From: Tetrahymena elliotti 4EA
Lineage: Eukaryota > Ciliophora > Oligohymenophorea > Hymenostomatida > Tetrahymenidae
DNA: 64,000 nucleotides
Reading direction: 5' to 3'
Assembly (NCBI GenBank): GCA_000231825.2
Contig: JH720306.1
Location: forward strand, 1,028,199-1,092,198
Shown here: in pieces, positions 1 to 13,900 of the stretch
Numbering within the stretch: the stretch's first letter is position 1
Layout of the letters: every line of letters starts with the position of its first letter
Notes under the pieces: generated by a model
What the model saw: the letters and a program-made list of their open reading frames with translations, nothing else
Told to the model about the DNA's origin: nothing
The model's database searches: none
Translations under genes and position numbers: made by a program

Positions 1-1673
1 GCACTCATACTAATATTTCTAATAGGCCATCTGGATCTATTTCTAGTAATATGCTTAACAACTAATATTAAGTAGCTTAAAATGCTCCAAATAAAGATAT
101 ATTAGACACTTTAGCCTAAAAAAATAATGAAATTAAAAACGAATTTATTTACTAATACATAAAGGCAAGGTAAACAAACTAGTATTTACCAAATATTAAA
201 AAAAAAAGATATCAAGATAACTCTTTGTATTTTGGATAAGTAAATAACCAAGGTACTAATGAAGGTGAACACTTAAATTTATAATTTATCATATTTACTT
301 TATATTTTATTTAGGAAAAGGAATTTTCATGGTTTAAAATAATGACATCTACTTAGGTAAATTTTGAAAAACGTTATTCTCATTCTTCATCTAAATTATA
401 TTTTTTCAAACTTAAGGGGATTTTCTCTAAGGTAAGTTCCATGGTACAGGAGTCTATATTCATCATAATTTAGAAAGATACGAGGTAAGTAACTCAATAT
501 TGTAATCTCAATTAAAATGTGTTTTTTAATGTAATTTAGGGTGAATTTTAATTTGGTAAAAAAGATGGAAAAGGTATATATTTTTATAGCAATGGAGATG
601 TTTATAATGGCTAATGGAAAAACAATCTTAAGAATGGTTAAGGATATAAATACACTCATTCTACTAGTACATTTACTATTAAATATTTTCTCTTAAAATT
701 AAATTTTATTTGCTATTAGATGATAACTACACAGGATTCTATGTTAATGGTATGAAGCATGGTAGAGGAGAGATAAAATATGGAAACGGTATAATCTATT
801 TTAGTTGTTTAAAACTAGAATATATTCATTCATTATTATTTAGGTGATGTCTATTTTGGAGATTTTGTCAATGATGTTAAGGAAGGAAAAGGAAAGCATA
901 CTTATGCTAATGGAACAATATATACTGGAGATTTCAAAAATAATGAGCCATCTGGTAACGGTACTTTAGAGTTTATAAATGGTGATGCTTTTGATGGATT
1001 GATGTAATAAATATAATAGAAGTTAAAATATTTAAAACTTTTAATAATATAGAAATAATGGAAATATGATCAAAGGAATTTTATATTTTGTAAATGGAGA
1101 TTAATATGAAGGTTCATTCTACCTTAATAAACAAAATGGATAGGGAACTATGAGATATGCCAATGGAGACATTTATGAAGGTCTATGGGAGCAAGGAGAA
1201 AAAAGTAAACTAAAATTTTAAAAATAAAAATAATTTTATTTATTTTAAAAAAGCTATTGGAAAGTAGTATTATCCAGACATGAAAATTCAATATGGTAAA
1301 ATTCTTCAATAACAAAATAATTAATAGACTTTTGATATTTTATTAAAAATAGAAGGTGAATGGAAGAATGATACTCATTGGGGTAGAGGAAAGTTGGTTT
1401 GGTTAAAGTAATTATTAATTATAAAGAATTTATGAAATTTCACTTGTATTTAAAATGATTTTTTTTATTTAATCTTTTTTTGCAACAAATACATTTTAAC
1501 ATGAATTTTTCTTTTTGAAATAAAGTTATGATGGTGATTATTATGAGGGGGAATTTAGAAATAATTTAAAGCATGGAAAAGGTGTTCTTACTTATAAAGG
1601 AGATAATGGAAATATTGTACAAGAAAATGTGGTTTTTGTTGATGATGTTTAATAACAAGTTATGCCTTTCTGA
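1..1673 (+). CDS. MORN-repeat protein, 5' end outside window
   Basis: MORN repeats are short beta-hairpins found in membrane-associated scaffold proteins and in ciliary/axonemal proteins. Translation with TAA/TAG as Gln gives an Asn/Gln-rich N-terminal stretch from base 2 without a stop, then about nine MORN units, for example [19 protein letters not shown] and [19 protein letters not shown] (841-970) and [18 protein letters not shown] (1096-1143). The repeats join only when short GT..AG introns are removed, for example 265-314, near 483-540, 670-720, 790-843, 1006-1053 and 1206-1250. The last exon reads [20 protein letters not shown] and ends at TGA 1671-1673. The true start lies before base 1. 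The MORN assignment is secure; the cellular role cannot be read from the sequence. Confidence 0.9.
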
Positions 1674-2692
1674 AGATTTAATTGTATTTATAATTTATAT
1701 ATATTTTTAGTTATTATTGAATATTAAAATTTTACCTTAAATATTAGTAGTTTATTACAATAATAATCTCTAAATTTATATTAAACATTCCTCCATTTTT
1801 ACAAAATTATATTTACAAGCATCGAATATTTAGTTAAAATGATAATAAAAATACATTATTTTTTAAAAGTTAAATTTAATACTAGTCTTATTGTTTTGTA
1901 TTTATTTGCTTCAAGAGTAATATGATAAAACTATTTAAGCATTCATGACTTAAATTTAAAAATGGGACAAAAATAATTCAGTAATCTCAAAGTTATTTTA
2001 AATTGTAAAAAAACTTAATTTAAATAAATCTAATTTATTTCTATTTTTTGAGGATTTAAAATTTACCTAATTTCTGAAAAGTTGAAATAAATACACTGAA
2101 ATGAAAAATATTTGAGTAGATACACCATGAGTTGTCTTAGTTATCATTAAAATTTATTAATAAACTAAATTTTTTATTTATTACAAAATAATAATATTTA
2201 TTCATTAATTTTCATCAGTAAAAAAAATTAAATCAAAGAAGAATTATTTGCTTTTTCTTTTTTTATGAAATTAGAAAACTATTTACACTTCTTATTAACA
2301 ATCATAATTTTGTTTATAAACGAATTAATTCAGGAATCAATTTTGCTAAGAGCAATTTACAATTATATTCATATGGATGATAGATAAAAAAAATACTGAT
2401 TATTTGTTGTTTTTTTTAGGAATTTGTAAAATATGTATCTTAGCTGCTATTTATTTTTTATAGTGTTTAAAGTTACTAGCTATTTTTCCACAAATTTAAG
2501 CAGCTGATTAATCTTTGATTCTTTAAAATATTAACAATGCTTTAAATTATAACAATTTATTAAACAAAAAAAACTTTGATAATTTAACATACAATATTAT
2601 AATTATTCCATTATTAATTTAGCAAGTAATTTATTAAAGGCTGCTAATTATTAGGTCAAAATAAAAGATATTTATAAAAGAGTTTGTTCAAT
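1674..2692. other. Intergenic A/T-rich DNA
   Basis: About 1 kb between two plus-strand genes. It holds A/T runs and scattered TGA in all frames. I see no exon, RNA gene or repeat. The promoter of the downstream gene should lie here, but no motif is recognisable. Confidence 0.6.
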
Positions 2693-5600
2693 ATGAATAG
2701 TAAAAAAAAGGATGCACCAACCAAGACCAATGAAGAGCTTGAAGAGTAATTATATTGGCTTAAACTAATGATTATTTTTATTCTTTTTAATTTGAGAACA
2801 TCTTTTTCTTAATGCCTTTGATATTAAAAAATAATTTAAAATAGTGAGAAAATGGATCTGCTTGATAAATGCAATTAAATATTCGCTAAGATTAGATAAG
2901 ACTTTAACATGAAGTTTCCTACTGATCAGTACCTAAAGTTTGATAGATAATATGCCAATCATATGAAAAAAGAGTTTGATCTATTTGCTCTTTGCATAGA
3001 AGAGGTTTCTCAAACATTTGACATAGATGGAGATAAAGTAATGGGTGCTTTCTTGAAAAATATTTTAATTACTATGAAGGTAATGCTCTTTACTTAGATA
3101 AGGTGTTTTCTCAATTACCTTGATCAGACTATTTAGCACAATGATTCTAAATCACTATAAAACTGGGAATCTTCCTAAATATAGCATTTATCAAGACATA
3201 AAGTAAAGATTATTAGAGGGACTGTAGATGAAGAAGTTATCAAAGCTTAATAAAATAATCTTATTAATGACCCATCTGATGAAATAAAAAAGAGACTTGG
3301 TGTTAGTCTTGATCCTCTACTGCGTGAATATTCAATGACTAAACATGAATTAATAGAAGTTTTGGAAGAAAAGAGACGTAATCTAACTCTTAAAGAATCA
3401 AAGGCTGGAAGATATCTTTACAGATAAATAGAAGGTATCAAGAAAATAGTTTAAAAAGAAAAGGCTTTTGTTACTGATTTTGAAGAAAGTAAATAAAATT
3501 AGTTTATAAATTTATGGTTAAAAAATATTTTATTTAACTAGAAAATCTTTAAGCTATTAAATAATTAGCTTTTTCTGATAGTGTAACTTAAGTAAAGGGT
3601 ATTCTTGATACTATAACAGAAAATTTAGATTAAAACGCCAAAAAGAGATTAATAAAAGTGTTAGAATACTTATTTTTAAATATGAAAAACATCTTTTCTA
3701 AAAAAAATGCATCAGTTCAAGTAAATTCTCTAATAAAATATAGAAATATTAAGTAATATTTTTTAATAAATCAATAAAGACCCAAATAGTGGGTTAAACA
3801 ATTGATGGGTATGAAACATAAATTACTAAGTTAAACAAAAGTATTTATGAATCTGATAGAAATATTGAGTAAGTTTTAAAAGAAACACTCCATAAAGATT
3901 AGAAAATCACTGAATTAGAGAAGTAAATTTAATTCATAAAAAAAGCACAGGAAAATAAAAGCGATAATCCCGAGAATATTCTCATGTAGAAAATTGAGGA
4001 ATAAAATAAATAAATAGAAAGGCTAAATAATATTATTATAGATTTGAATGTTGACAAAAAATCTTTAACTAACTAAATTGTCTCTATTAAGTAAGAGTCT
4101 AGCTCATCACTTTCTACTAATAAAAAAGGTGGAGTAAAATAGAAAGGGAAAAACTAAAAATTGACTACAGGATAATAATAATCATAATCATAATAAGATA
4201 ATAAAAGTAGTAAAACAAATATTTAATTAAATACTAGGGAAGAGTTTTAACAAGAAGATATTAGTGATAATGATGAGGAGATTGAAGAAAATAACTAACA
4301 TGACCCAAGTTAAAAAATAATCACTAGTTACTCTAATATTCTCAGCCCATCTGCTGCTGATTAAAAATAATTTAATATTGCTATTTCTCCATCAGGAGGT
4401 TACACCTCAAGTAATAAACTGTATTCTAATCAAAGTAGAGAAAGTTTTAATAAAAAAGAAGCTGAGTTAATTCAAAGCTTTAATAATAACAATAATAATA
4501 ACTTAAGTTCTAATAACTAAAACACATTCACATTTTAAGGACATTAATAAATACAATCTGAGTTAAAAAGTACTTAAATTACCGATGGAGGTACTCCAGA
4601 TAGAAGTAGTAAATAAAGTAATGTTAAAATTTCATCAAATAACTAATAATCAAGTTAGTTTAATAGTTACTATTAACAATAATAACAATAACAGCAATAG
4701 TAACATTAATAACAATAGTAACAATAATAATAAGCACATAATTAGGATTAAATTTAGAATAATGTTTCAGATATTCTCAACAAAGGAGTTAAAAATCAAT
4801 CAAATAACTAAATTAATTTGAATATATAAATAAATAATGTAGATGAACATGACAGTGATTAGCAAAAGAGTACTAAAAATAATAAAAATTAGAAACACAA
4901 CATTAAAAATACTGAATAAAATTAAGATGAAGAACACAATATTAGCAAGAATAAGAACAAAGAAAAAATATCTAAAAAGGATAGTGCAGAAATTGTTTAA
5001 TAATCGAGTCATGATAAATAAAAGAATTAAAAAACAAATAAAAATATTAAGTAACAACACAGTAAGAATAATAGCTCAATTTCTAATTTACAAGAAGCTA
5101 AATCTCTTTCATAGATTAATGAGTAATAATAGATTGATGGATAAGTGGGATAGAATAATTAAAATAGTAGATCTTACATAAATTCTCTACATTCAGGAGT
5201 AACAGAAATCTAAAACAATAATCAATAAAAAAATGGAAATTAAAAAATAATTTCTCCACACCATTCTTAAAATTCTTCTATTAATTAGTAAGGAAATACT
5301 TCTTTAAGCAACTAAGTTAATAGCATCAAAAATCATCATAAAAATGTTTCTTAATCTAGTTAAGTGACGCAATCTAATTCATCATAGAATCTCATTTAAT
5401 TAAGTGATAATGGAAATCAACATTAATCGCTTAACTAAATAAAAAGTGATAATGATTTGAACAGCTAAGCCTACCTTGAAAGTATATAAGTTTATAATTA
5501 AAATTAAGGTAGTAATACAACCAAACAGAACTTAATAAAAGGATCTTAAAATTCTGTAACTTAGAATTCTTTATTTTAAACAAAAGATACTGATTTAACC

Positions 5601-7204
5601 TCTATTCAAACTCTCCCTTAATACAACTAAATTGGTTAAGAAGAATAAGATCAAAATAACTTATAGGAAAGATAAAAATCTAAATTTGATTTAAATGATA
5701 TACTTGATGCATTTGATCTTAATTAAGAGGAAGAAGAAAAGTACCACTCAACAAAAATTTTAGAGGTCCTAACAAATAAAGAAAATCCCAAAAGAAGAGA
5801 AATCATCAATTCTATTGTTGCTGTTTTGAATTAATAAGATCCTAAGTAAGAAGTAAATTAATATAGCAAACAAAATAATAATTCAGAAAAGATTAGTACA
5901 TACACTGGATTTACTTCATCAGATTAAGGATAGACACAGTATAAAAGAACATAAAACTCAATTAATTCATCTGCAAATTCAACTTAGTAGAATTTAAGGT
6001 ATCCAAATAACTAAAATAACTAAGAGAGTAAAAAATAAGAATCTCAATTTAATAATTAATCTAAAAGCACTAGATTTTAAGATGTTTCAACAAATGATAA
6101 GAAATATTTTAAATCATAAAATAATTCTGTGCACACAAGTGCTAAAGAAATTGAATTTAAGAACTCTACACTTGAAAAGATAGATCAAAACCTAAATGAA
6201 AGTTCTCTTAATACATCAATTTAAGGAAAATAATAGTCTTAATCTTAAAATGAGTTATACTATCAAAACAAATAGAAGAAATCTGCCACTTAAGTTTCTT
6301 TTAAAGACCTATAAGTGAAGCCAGTTGACCAAGAGCACTTTTAAAAAATTATAGAAAAGTAAGAAGTTTTATAAGATATTTTCAAAAAAAAGAACTAAAT
6401 ATCTATGAGTAGATTATCAGGAAATGATCCATTTTAAGGATCATCAAAAGATATCAATACCTAGATTGATAAAAATTAAAAAAGAAATCTAAGTAATATA
6501 GATTAAAAAAGAGGCTAATATCTAAATTAATGGAAGTCCACAAAAGATGAATTTAGAATTCATGATCCTCAATAAGTTTTGTAACAAAAGCCTGTTTATA
6601 CAGGAGCATAGTCTACTTAAAATATTGGAGCTGACTATTCTAAAAGATATAATTCTAAATTTTCTTCAACATAAAGTAACTTGAAAGTCACTAAACCTTT
6701 TAATGAAGAATAACAATTTACATAGTAAACTTAATATTTAATTTTAAATACTTCTTTAATTTTCTTAATTTTAAAATAAAAAGGGACTTATACAATCACT
6801 TCTAGAAAGGTCAAATAAGTTTTTAAAAATTATCAGAATTAGATTTAAGTAACAAAAAGGTTAAAAGCTAAACAAACTTAAATACAATAGAATCTTCTGG
6901 ATCAGCTTTGTTAACTAAATTTAACACTACTAGCAAATATGATACTAATAATATTGGATTCAATGATTTCTAAGAATATTATTCAGATTTGATATAATAG
7001 CATAGAAAATGTGGTCCTATGTGTATACATCTAAAACGTTTTTATGAAAAGCTGAGCTTTAATTATAAGTCTTATGAAAAAAGATAGATGATAATATGTC
7101 CAACATTAGTAGTCTAAGAAGTACCAAAAGATTCAAGAAGAGATCCTACAAGATTTAATATATAATCATAAACTATGTACCCTGGAAGTAGCACAAAATT
7201 ATGA
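2693..7204 (+). CDS. Large Asn/Gln-rich protein with C-terminal Cys/His motif
   Basis: I do not recognise a named family. The start MNSKKKDAPTKTNEELEE at 2693 is followed by introns at about 2747-2843 and 3080-3130. The next exons are rich in ordinary residues (for example FALCIEEVSQTFDIDGDK near 2980-3040, and RLGVSLDPLLREYSMTKHEL near 3293-3350), so a folded N-terminal domain is likely. From about 4100 to 6700 the protein becomes low-complexity, Asn/Ser/Gln-rich, with AAT/AAC runs at 4483-4513 and 4674-4732. The C-terminus (6958-7084) returns to a conserved-looking block with HRKCGPMCIHLKRFYEKLSF, then PKDSRRDPTRF and TGA at 7202-7204. The block matches one in the gene at 22240-27246 (see findings). 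It could bind a metal through CGxxCxH, but that is inference. Confidence 0.75.
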
Positions 7205-7917
7205 TATGGATTTATATTTTAATTACGTGTTTAATTTATCTTTTTAAAAATAAAAAATCATTTTTTAAATTAAAAGTTAAATTTTAAATTTTTTTTCTTA
7301 TTTTTTAACAATTATTTAAAATATTCAAGATGTTATTTATTTTATAAAATATTTCCTAAAAAATTTTTAACTTTGTAATTAATTCTTTCTTAAAAAATTA
7401 TTGAAATGATGACAAAATATTGTTTGATTTTTGACATAATTATTAAAAGTAACATGAAATAAATTATATGCACTACAAACTAAGAGTAGAAGAAATAACT
7501 GCTAAGTGTTTAAATATTTTTTTTAATGAACATTATTAAAAATATTATTAAGCAAAAGGAAAATTTTCAAGTTTTTGTAATTCTAAAATAAAGGGAGAGA
7601 CTTGAAAAAAATAATCCATTATTTGCATTTAAATATGTAAATTTAGAGTTCATTTCAACGTTAGCAAATTATTGAAATCTAAAAATCTTTTAAAAAGTGA
7701 TTTATATTTCATTAAATCAAATTAAAAAATTGATTGTTTGATCATTTTTTATAAAATATTAATTTAATAAAAAAATAAAATAGAAGTTTTATGAAGACTT
7801 AATTTATTAGAATTAAGTTTAAAGTGATAATTTTTTTAATTATTTTTATGATCAAAATTTTTAAAAAATAACAATAAATTATTTTTATTTGCTATTTATA
7901 TCTGAAGTTGAAGTAAC
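7205..7917. other. Convergent intergenic region
   Basis: About 700 bp between the 3' ends of a plus-strand and a minus-strand gene. It is extremely A/T-rich with long T and A runs, suited to 3' ends of both transcripts. No ORF or repeat was seen. Confidence 0.6.
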
Positions 7918-10900
7918 TCAATTTTTGAATGTGTTTATCTATTTTTCTATATTAGTAATTTTATCTTATAATTTTTCTATTGATTCTTAGAGTATTTATT
8001 CTTAACTAAATTAATTTTCTCCTAATAATTTTGACATTTTTAAGGATTTTCCTATAGGAAACCATGTAGTATCTCCATTTTAAAGCTTATCATAAACATA
8101 TTATTCAGTTCCATTAAATTATGTTTATTCTTTTTATTTTAGATGAATTATGTAAAATAAATAATTCCACAGTTAATGCTCTTTTTATCGATGCTTATAA
8201 AAACTTAGCCCTTCATTTTCAAATTTATCTCTATCCATATTACAAATAAAACATTTACTTTCTTAGTCTTTATCTATTTATTTAAAAAATTTATTTATTA
8301 ATTAATTAAAATGATTAAAATAATATAAATACCCTTCTCCTTTTTTTCATCTCTTAACTCTGCAAACGCATCCACAATAATACCAAAAATAATATTAAGC
8401 CATAGAACGCTAATAAAAATATAAAAAGTCATATCATAAAAGTATCTTCCGATATAATTAGAATAATCAAAAGGATCTGGATCAATAAGTATATTTCCAA
8501 CTCCACCATCTTTTATTTTAATTTGATATTTTATTGTTGAACAAAATTTTGATTAAATAGAATTTACCTTATCTCAAACCTTATCCAGCCATAAATAGAA
8601 AACAGGCAAAAGGTGAGTGACAAATAGGTAAGCTTTCATTTTCTTTATAAATGATTGTTTCTGATAAATAGGAGTAGTAGGCTATGTTTGAATATATTAT
8701 CAGAAATATACAACCTAATATTCCTGTCAAAAGTAAAGGTTTAGAGTTTTTTGTAACTGAGCTGATTACGTTTCTTAGTACTGGTGATCTATCTATAATA
8801 TCAATCAGCAGAAAAGAATAAAATATTTTTGAAGCTTACATTCCTAATATACTAAATAGAATATTTAAACTCAAGTAAAACATATGGCTATCTTTAATAA
8901 GCTTAAGAAATATAAATAATTTTTGATTGCTTATAGTCATTTATTTTGATGTTGATTAAGAGGATAAAAGTTGGTTTTTCTAAAAAGTTCTTTTGGCAGA
9001 GCAATAGCTTAAATTTAAAAATAATATTAAGAATATTTATTATTGAAATAAATGTTTAATAATACTCAAGTGGTAGTTCCATGATAACCCAAAGAAGCCA
9101 AATGCAAGATGAAGAAAGAAGCTAAATAATACCATATGTATTTGTAATTGCTTTTATATCTTAGTCTAAACCACTTACAACAAAAAAGTTGGTAATTAAA
9201 ATTATAATTAAGTGTGTAGTCTTAAAGTTTTATAAAACACTTAATTTAAAATAAAGACCTTTAGAGTTTAGCTACAAAAAATGTTTCATTTCATCCATAA
9301 ACTAGTCTTCCATAGACAGAAGTCCTTATATTTTTTCATTAGCACTATCTCTATTCACATCTTCTAAAAATCTTTACTGTTTTAAAATTGTAAATATTTG
9401 TAAGATAGTAATTTTAATTAAAATTTTGAAAATTCTAAAATGAATTTTTATAACAAACTAAAGAAAAAGAATATACTTATTTTGTTGATGATAAATATCC
9501 AGCAATTTGAGGGAATGGGAAAAAAACTTTTTATAATCTTCCAAATTAGTTAACTATTTCTATAGATTTACACTAGGATGTTAAGTTTTTGTAATGTTTC
9601 AAAAATTAAGATGATTACTTCTTCTTTTCTTCTTTACATTTTAATTTAAAGTCTTAATTTTAGAATTTTAAATTCTTTAACAAAATTAAACATAAATGAG
9701 AAAAACTTAAAAATTAAAGGGCCTTTTTGTAAACAAGAATGATCATTTCTTCATTATTTTAGCTTTAGGGTAAATTTCCATATTTTTCTAAAATAAATCT
9801 CTTAAGCATTTATGAGTTATCAATAAGTTATATTTATTATTATATTTTTTGAGGAATTTTAAATTTTGTAAATTCTAGATAAACACCCTTGTGCTTGTTT
9901 CCTATTAATGAAATAGTATTTGAGTACTCATCATAATAAAATGACATTTATTTGTAAAGTATGCTTGGGTTGATAAATTATCCCACCTTATTTATGATAT
10001 AATTATCTCCAGAACCTTCAAAAATAGACAAGGCTATTCTTATTAGATTTGTTTTGAAGCCCATAAGAATATCTTTTGGATAATCTTAATCTACTTCTTT
10101 TTCAAAAATTTCAAGCATTAAATCTTCTATATTTTCAAGAATCTATTTTCAAACATTTAATAAAATTAAAAAAATATAAAATTAAGACAATACCTTTGAT
10201 GAAACTAGCTCTCTTTGATTCTCAATACATGGCCCTTCAATTAACGATATCAAGGTATCTAAAATACTTATACCGAATTTTAAATTGCTTTTATCAATTC
10301 TCTTTACAAACTAAGCAAAAATATCACATATAAAAGTAATCATGTTTATAGAATTTTTCTTTGTCTTTGAACTTTTAGTTATTTAAACTCTAAAAAAATT
10401 TTAGAATTTGCTACAATGGTTTTCACAACAAAGTTTAATAAGGGTGATGACTGATATACATTTATCTAATTTAGCTTTGATAGCATTTAAATATTCTTCT
10501 TGTTATATTTAAGATTAGATTGAAGACAAATTATTAACTTAAAATTCATTCCAATCCTCAAGAATATCTCTATATAAATTAGAAAATTTACTTAATAGTT
10601 AAATTAAAAAAAATATTTTACTACTTGCTTTTGTTATTGTCAAATTATGCCTTTTGATATTCTCTGTATTACTTAAAATTGCTTAGAAGAAAATCTTTCA
10701 AAGTATGGACAAATTCATTTTATTCATCATTCAGTAAATAATCATAAAAACTATCGGAAATAAGTACATTAGACTCATCAAGAAAATCAACTAATCCTAC
10801 AATATATAAACTCTTAATTTAAGGATTAACTTCACTCACAACAGCATCACAAAGAAATTTCATAAAACCAATTGAAACTAAATCTTATTGTATTTTTTCA

Positions 10901-13900
10901 TAAACAGATTAAACTTTTTTGAAATTTGAAATGTTTCTTAAAATTTTAAGAGTTTCTGAACGTGTTTCAGAATCAACTTCTTTAACATTACTTACCACAT
11001 TCAAATACTATTTCAGAGTTTTCTGTTTTATAAAAGATTTTTTTAATAATTTAGAAAGCTTTTATATTAATTTGTATTATTTATGTTTTAATTTATCTAA
11101 ATTCTATTTAACTTTCAAAGATTTATAAAGAAAGAAATTGTAGGATTGATTTAAAAGATAAAGTTTCAAATTTAAAAATATTTTACCTTAAATTATTAAG
11201 TGTCTCTTCTTCTGATGTCTACTATTAACTCTGCCAATTTATCATTTTGTTGTTTATGATAAGTTTCAATATCTGTTTCTGGAACTATTTTTGAGTGAAG
11301 AACCTGCTATTAACGAATAAATGCATTTCTTTATTCTTTTTAGAGAGTTGTCTATCTGAATCTTTTAACAGCAATTTATTGTACATAGTCTTTTTTGATG
11401 ATAGAGTCTAATAAAGTAACCACATCTTAAATCAAAGCTTATTATTAACCTGTTGGATTTAAACTACTTTCTTCAGTATAAACCTGCAAATTATTTTTAG
11501 CTGGAGAAACTTCACCTTAATTTTTGAATTATTTTTTTTGTTTTTAAAAATCCAAATATTCATTTTAAAATTGATTTACATATAAAAAATTTGGAAGATC
11601 TTCTATGGGTTTTTTTCCTTTCATTTTTTCTTCTTTTGATTACAAACTATTTAGATGTATTTGGGCCATTCATATGTTCTTAAATATCTCCAATTAATTC
11701 TTTATATTAATTCATTATTCCTAAGAATGTATCATCTGGATTGTCTTATTACTAAAAAAAATTTGTGATATTTCTTTACATTTAAAAAATATACCTTAAA
11801 AATAAAGTATCTTATTGACCTAAATATTCCCAATACTACATACTAATAATAAGACTCTTCAAAAGATGTTTATATGTAAGGTTAGTTGGGGAAAGTGCCA
11901 ACATATGTCTCATTAAAAATATTCTACATATCTGATGCGAATTATAAATCATATCTAAGATTATTCTTTTTTGAAAGATAAATTTCAAACTAATAAAGCT
12001 CATCTGCTAATACTATGCTAAATAAATGAATTAATTCTAAAGTTTCTTCTTCTTCAATTACATTTTAATTCAAATAAGTTTCAGTTAAATACAAGAGAAG
12101 TTCAAGTTTAAGAGGCCACCAACTATCTAGTTCTTGTATCAAATTACTGATTTGCTTGATTGTGAATAATGAACGAATGTAATTATTTACATACGAGCTA
12201 CTATTTTTAGCTATTTATCTAAAAGTTCTTAAAAAACTAATCAAAAATATTATGTCTTCACTAATTTAAATAGTTTTGACTGAAGGTTCTTCTGGTAGTC
12301 TATTTTAAGGAGAATTAGGATCAAAATCTTTAACAATAGCACTTAAATTTTTAGAAGGTGGAGTACTATGGATGTTAAAGCCTCCATCTTAATACCAATC
12401 AGATTTTGGTATTTTTGAATCTAGGGCTTTGTTTGCAAAGTAAAATATGTATTAATTCATATCTAACTAATTACCATTTAACTGCTTAATAACAAATGAT
12501 TAATTTTAAATCAAAGATTTTCCTTGAAGTAAAAATAAGTATGGCAAGAACTAAACAAATAGTATACAAAATAAATTAGATTTTTTTTTGAAGTTTTCTT
12601 GAAATTTTTTGCTAAGTCTTTAAATCAAGTCATGCTACTCTTTTTTATCAATTTAAAGAAGAATCTAATAATTGTCTGAATAAATATTTTTTAATAAAAG
12701 AAATGTTAGCTCTATTATCTAAATATCTGAATGTTGGATTAATTTTTTTAATAACCCATTATGCTCTTCTAGAAATTATTAATTCTTTAATAAAAAACTT
12801 TAATTAGTGTTATTTTTTAAGATAAAATAATTCAGTAACGCCAAGCAATCATAAATTAATTGATTTTTATTTTCTTTTTTTCCTGTTGTTGTTGCTTAAG
12901 AAACTTGAATTAATATTTCAATTAGCTAATTCTATATTCCAATACAATTCATCATTTTCTGAGAATTCATTAATATGTTAATATCAATTATGTAACTTGA
13001 ATAAAGTTGATAATATACAGGTTTTGTATTCCTTAAAGGTGAACCAAGATTACTGCTATCAAAATCTTATTTGGAACTTAATTCTTTCTAACTATTTCTA
13101 ACCACTGCTTAATTTTAATTTTATTAATTATCATTTTAATTTCCTTTAAAATTACCAAATAAAGGTTAATTTTATTCGCCCAATTTATTGAAATTATATC
13201 TTGAAGTGAAATTCTAAGAATAATCATTTAATTAATTAGATTAGCTGAATATTGAAAGATGCTTTAACTCTTCTTTTAACTCCGGAGAAGAAAAATAATT
13301 ATTTATTTCTTTGGGTGATATGCAGTTCACTACCTTTAATTCTCCTGAAGCTTAGGATGATTCAGCTATATCTTCACAATTTCCATTATCAGATCCGATC
13401 CCATTTCCTTCACCATTAATACCAAGAATTGTAGATTTTTACTAGTAAAGATCTAAAAATAAAATTAATATCATAAATCTTTTAAAAAAATTTTACAGTT
13501 CAAAATTCCATTTTCTTATTTTGATTAAGTAGATTAGACCCTAAATTTTTACTAATCATTTTCATGAACTGAATTTTCATGTTCTTTATATGTTTCTATA
13601 ACATCATGGAGGACTCTTGCAGTACCATCTCTATTACTATTATATCCTCTATCTGAAACTGCAGCTATACCATTGTTTACACTTAAATTTTTCTTTTACA
13701 ATACTTCTTAATCCCTGAAATTTTCCTCCATAGCAACAATATCTTTGTAATTTATGTTGGTAACAAAGACTTCCTTAATCAATTCTTATATTCTCTAAAT
13801 CATTTTTTTAATTTAAATTTCTTCTCTCTCTTCTTCATTAGATTTAACTCTTTAATAGTCTGTTATTTCAAAATTAAGATCATAATATAAATCTAAAAAC

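Noticed and set aside
396..659. Minus-strand 87-residue frame
   Set aside because: Antisense to MORN exons and introns; the plus strand has the repeat pattern.
4674..4732. CRISPR-like or satellite repeat of AAT/AAC triplets
   Set aside because: It is an imperfect Asn-coding triplet tract within a gene, with no spacers.
4585..5181. Frames of 78-112 residues on both strands
   Set aside because: They fall in the Asn/Gln-rich low-complexity part of the 2693-7204 gene and are out of frame with it.
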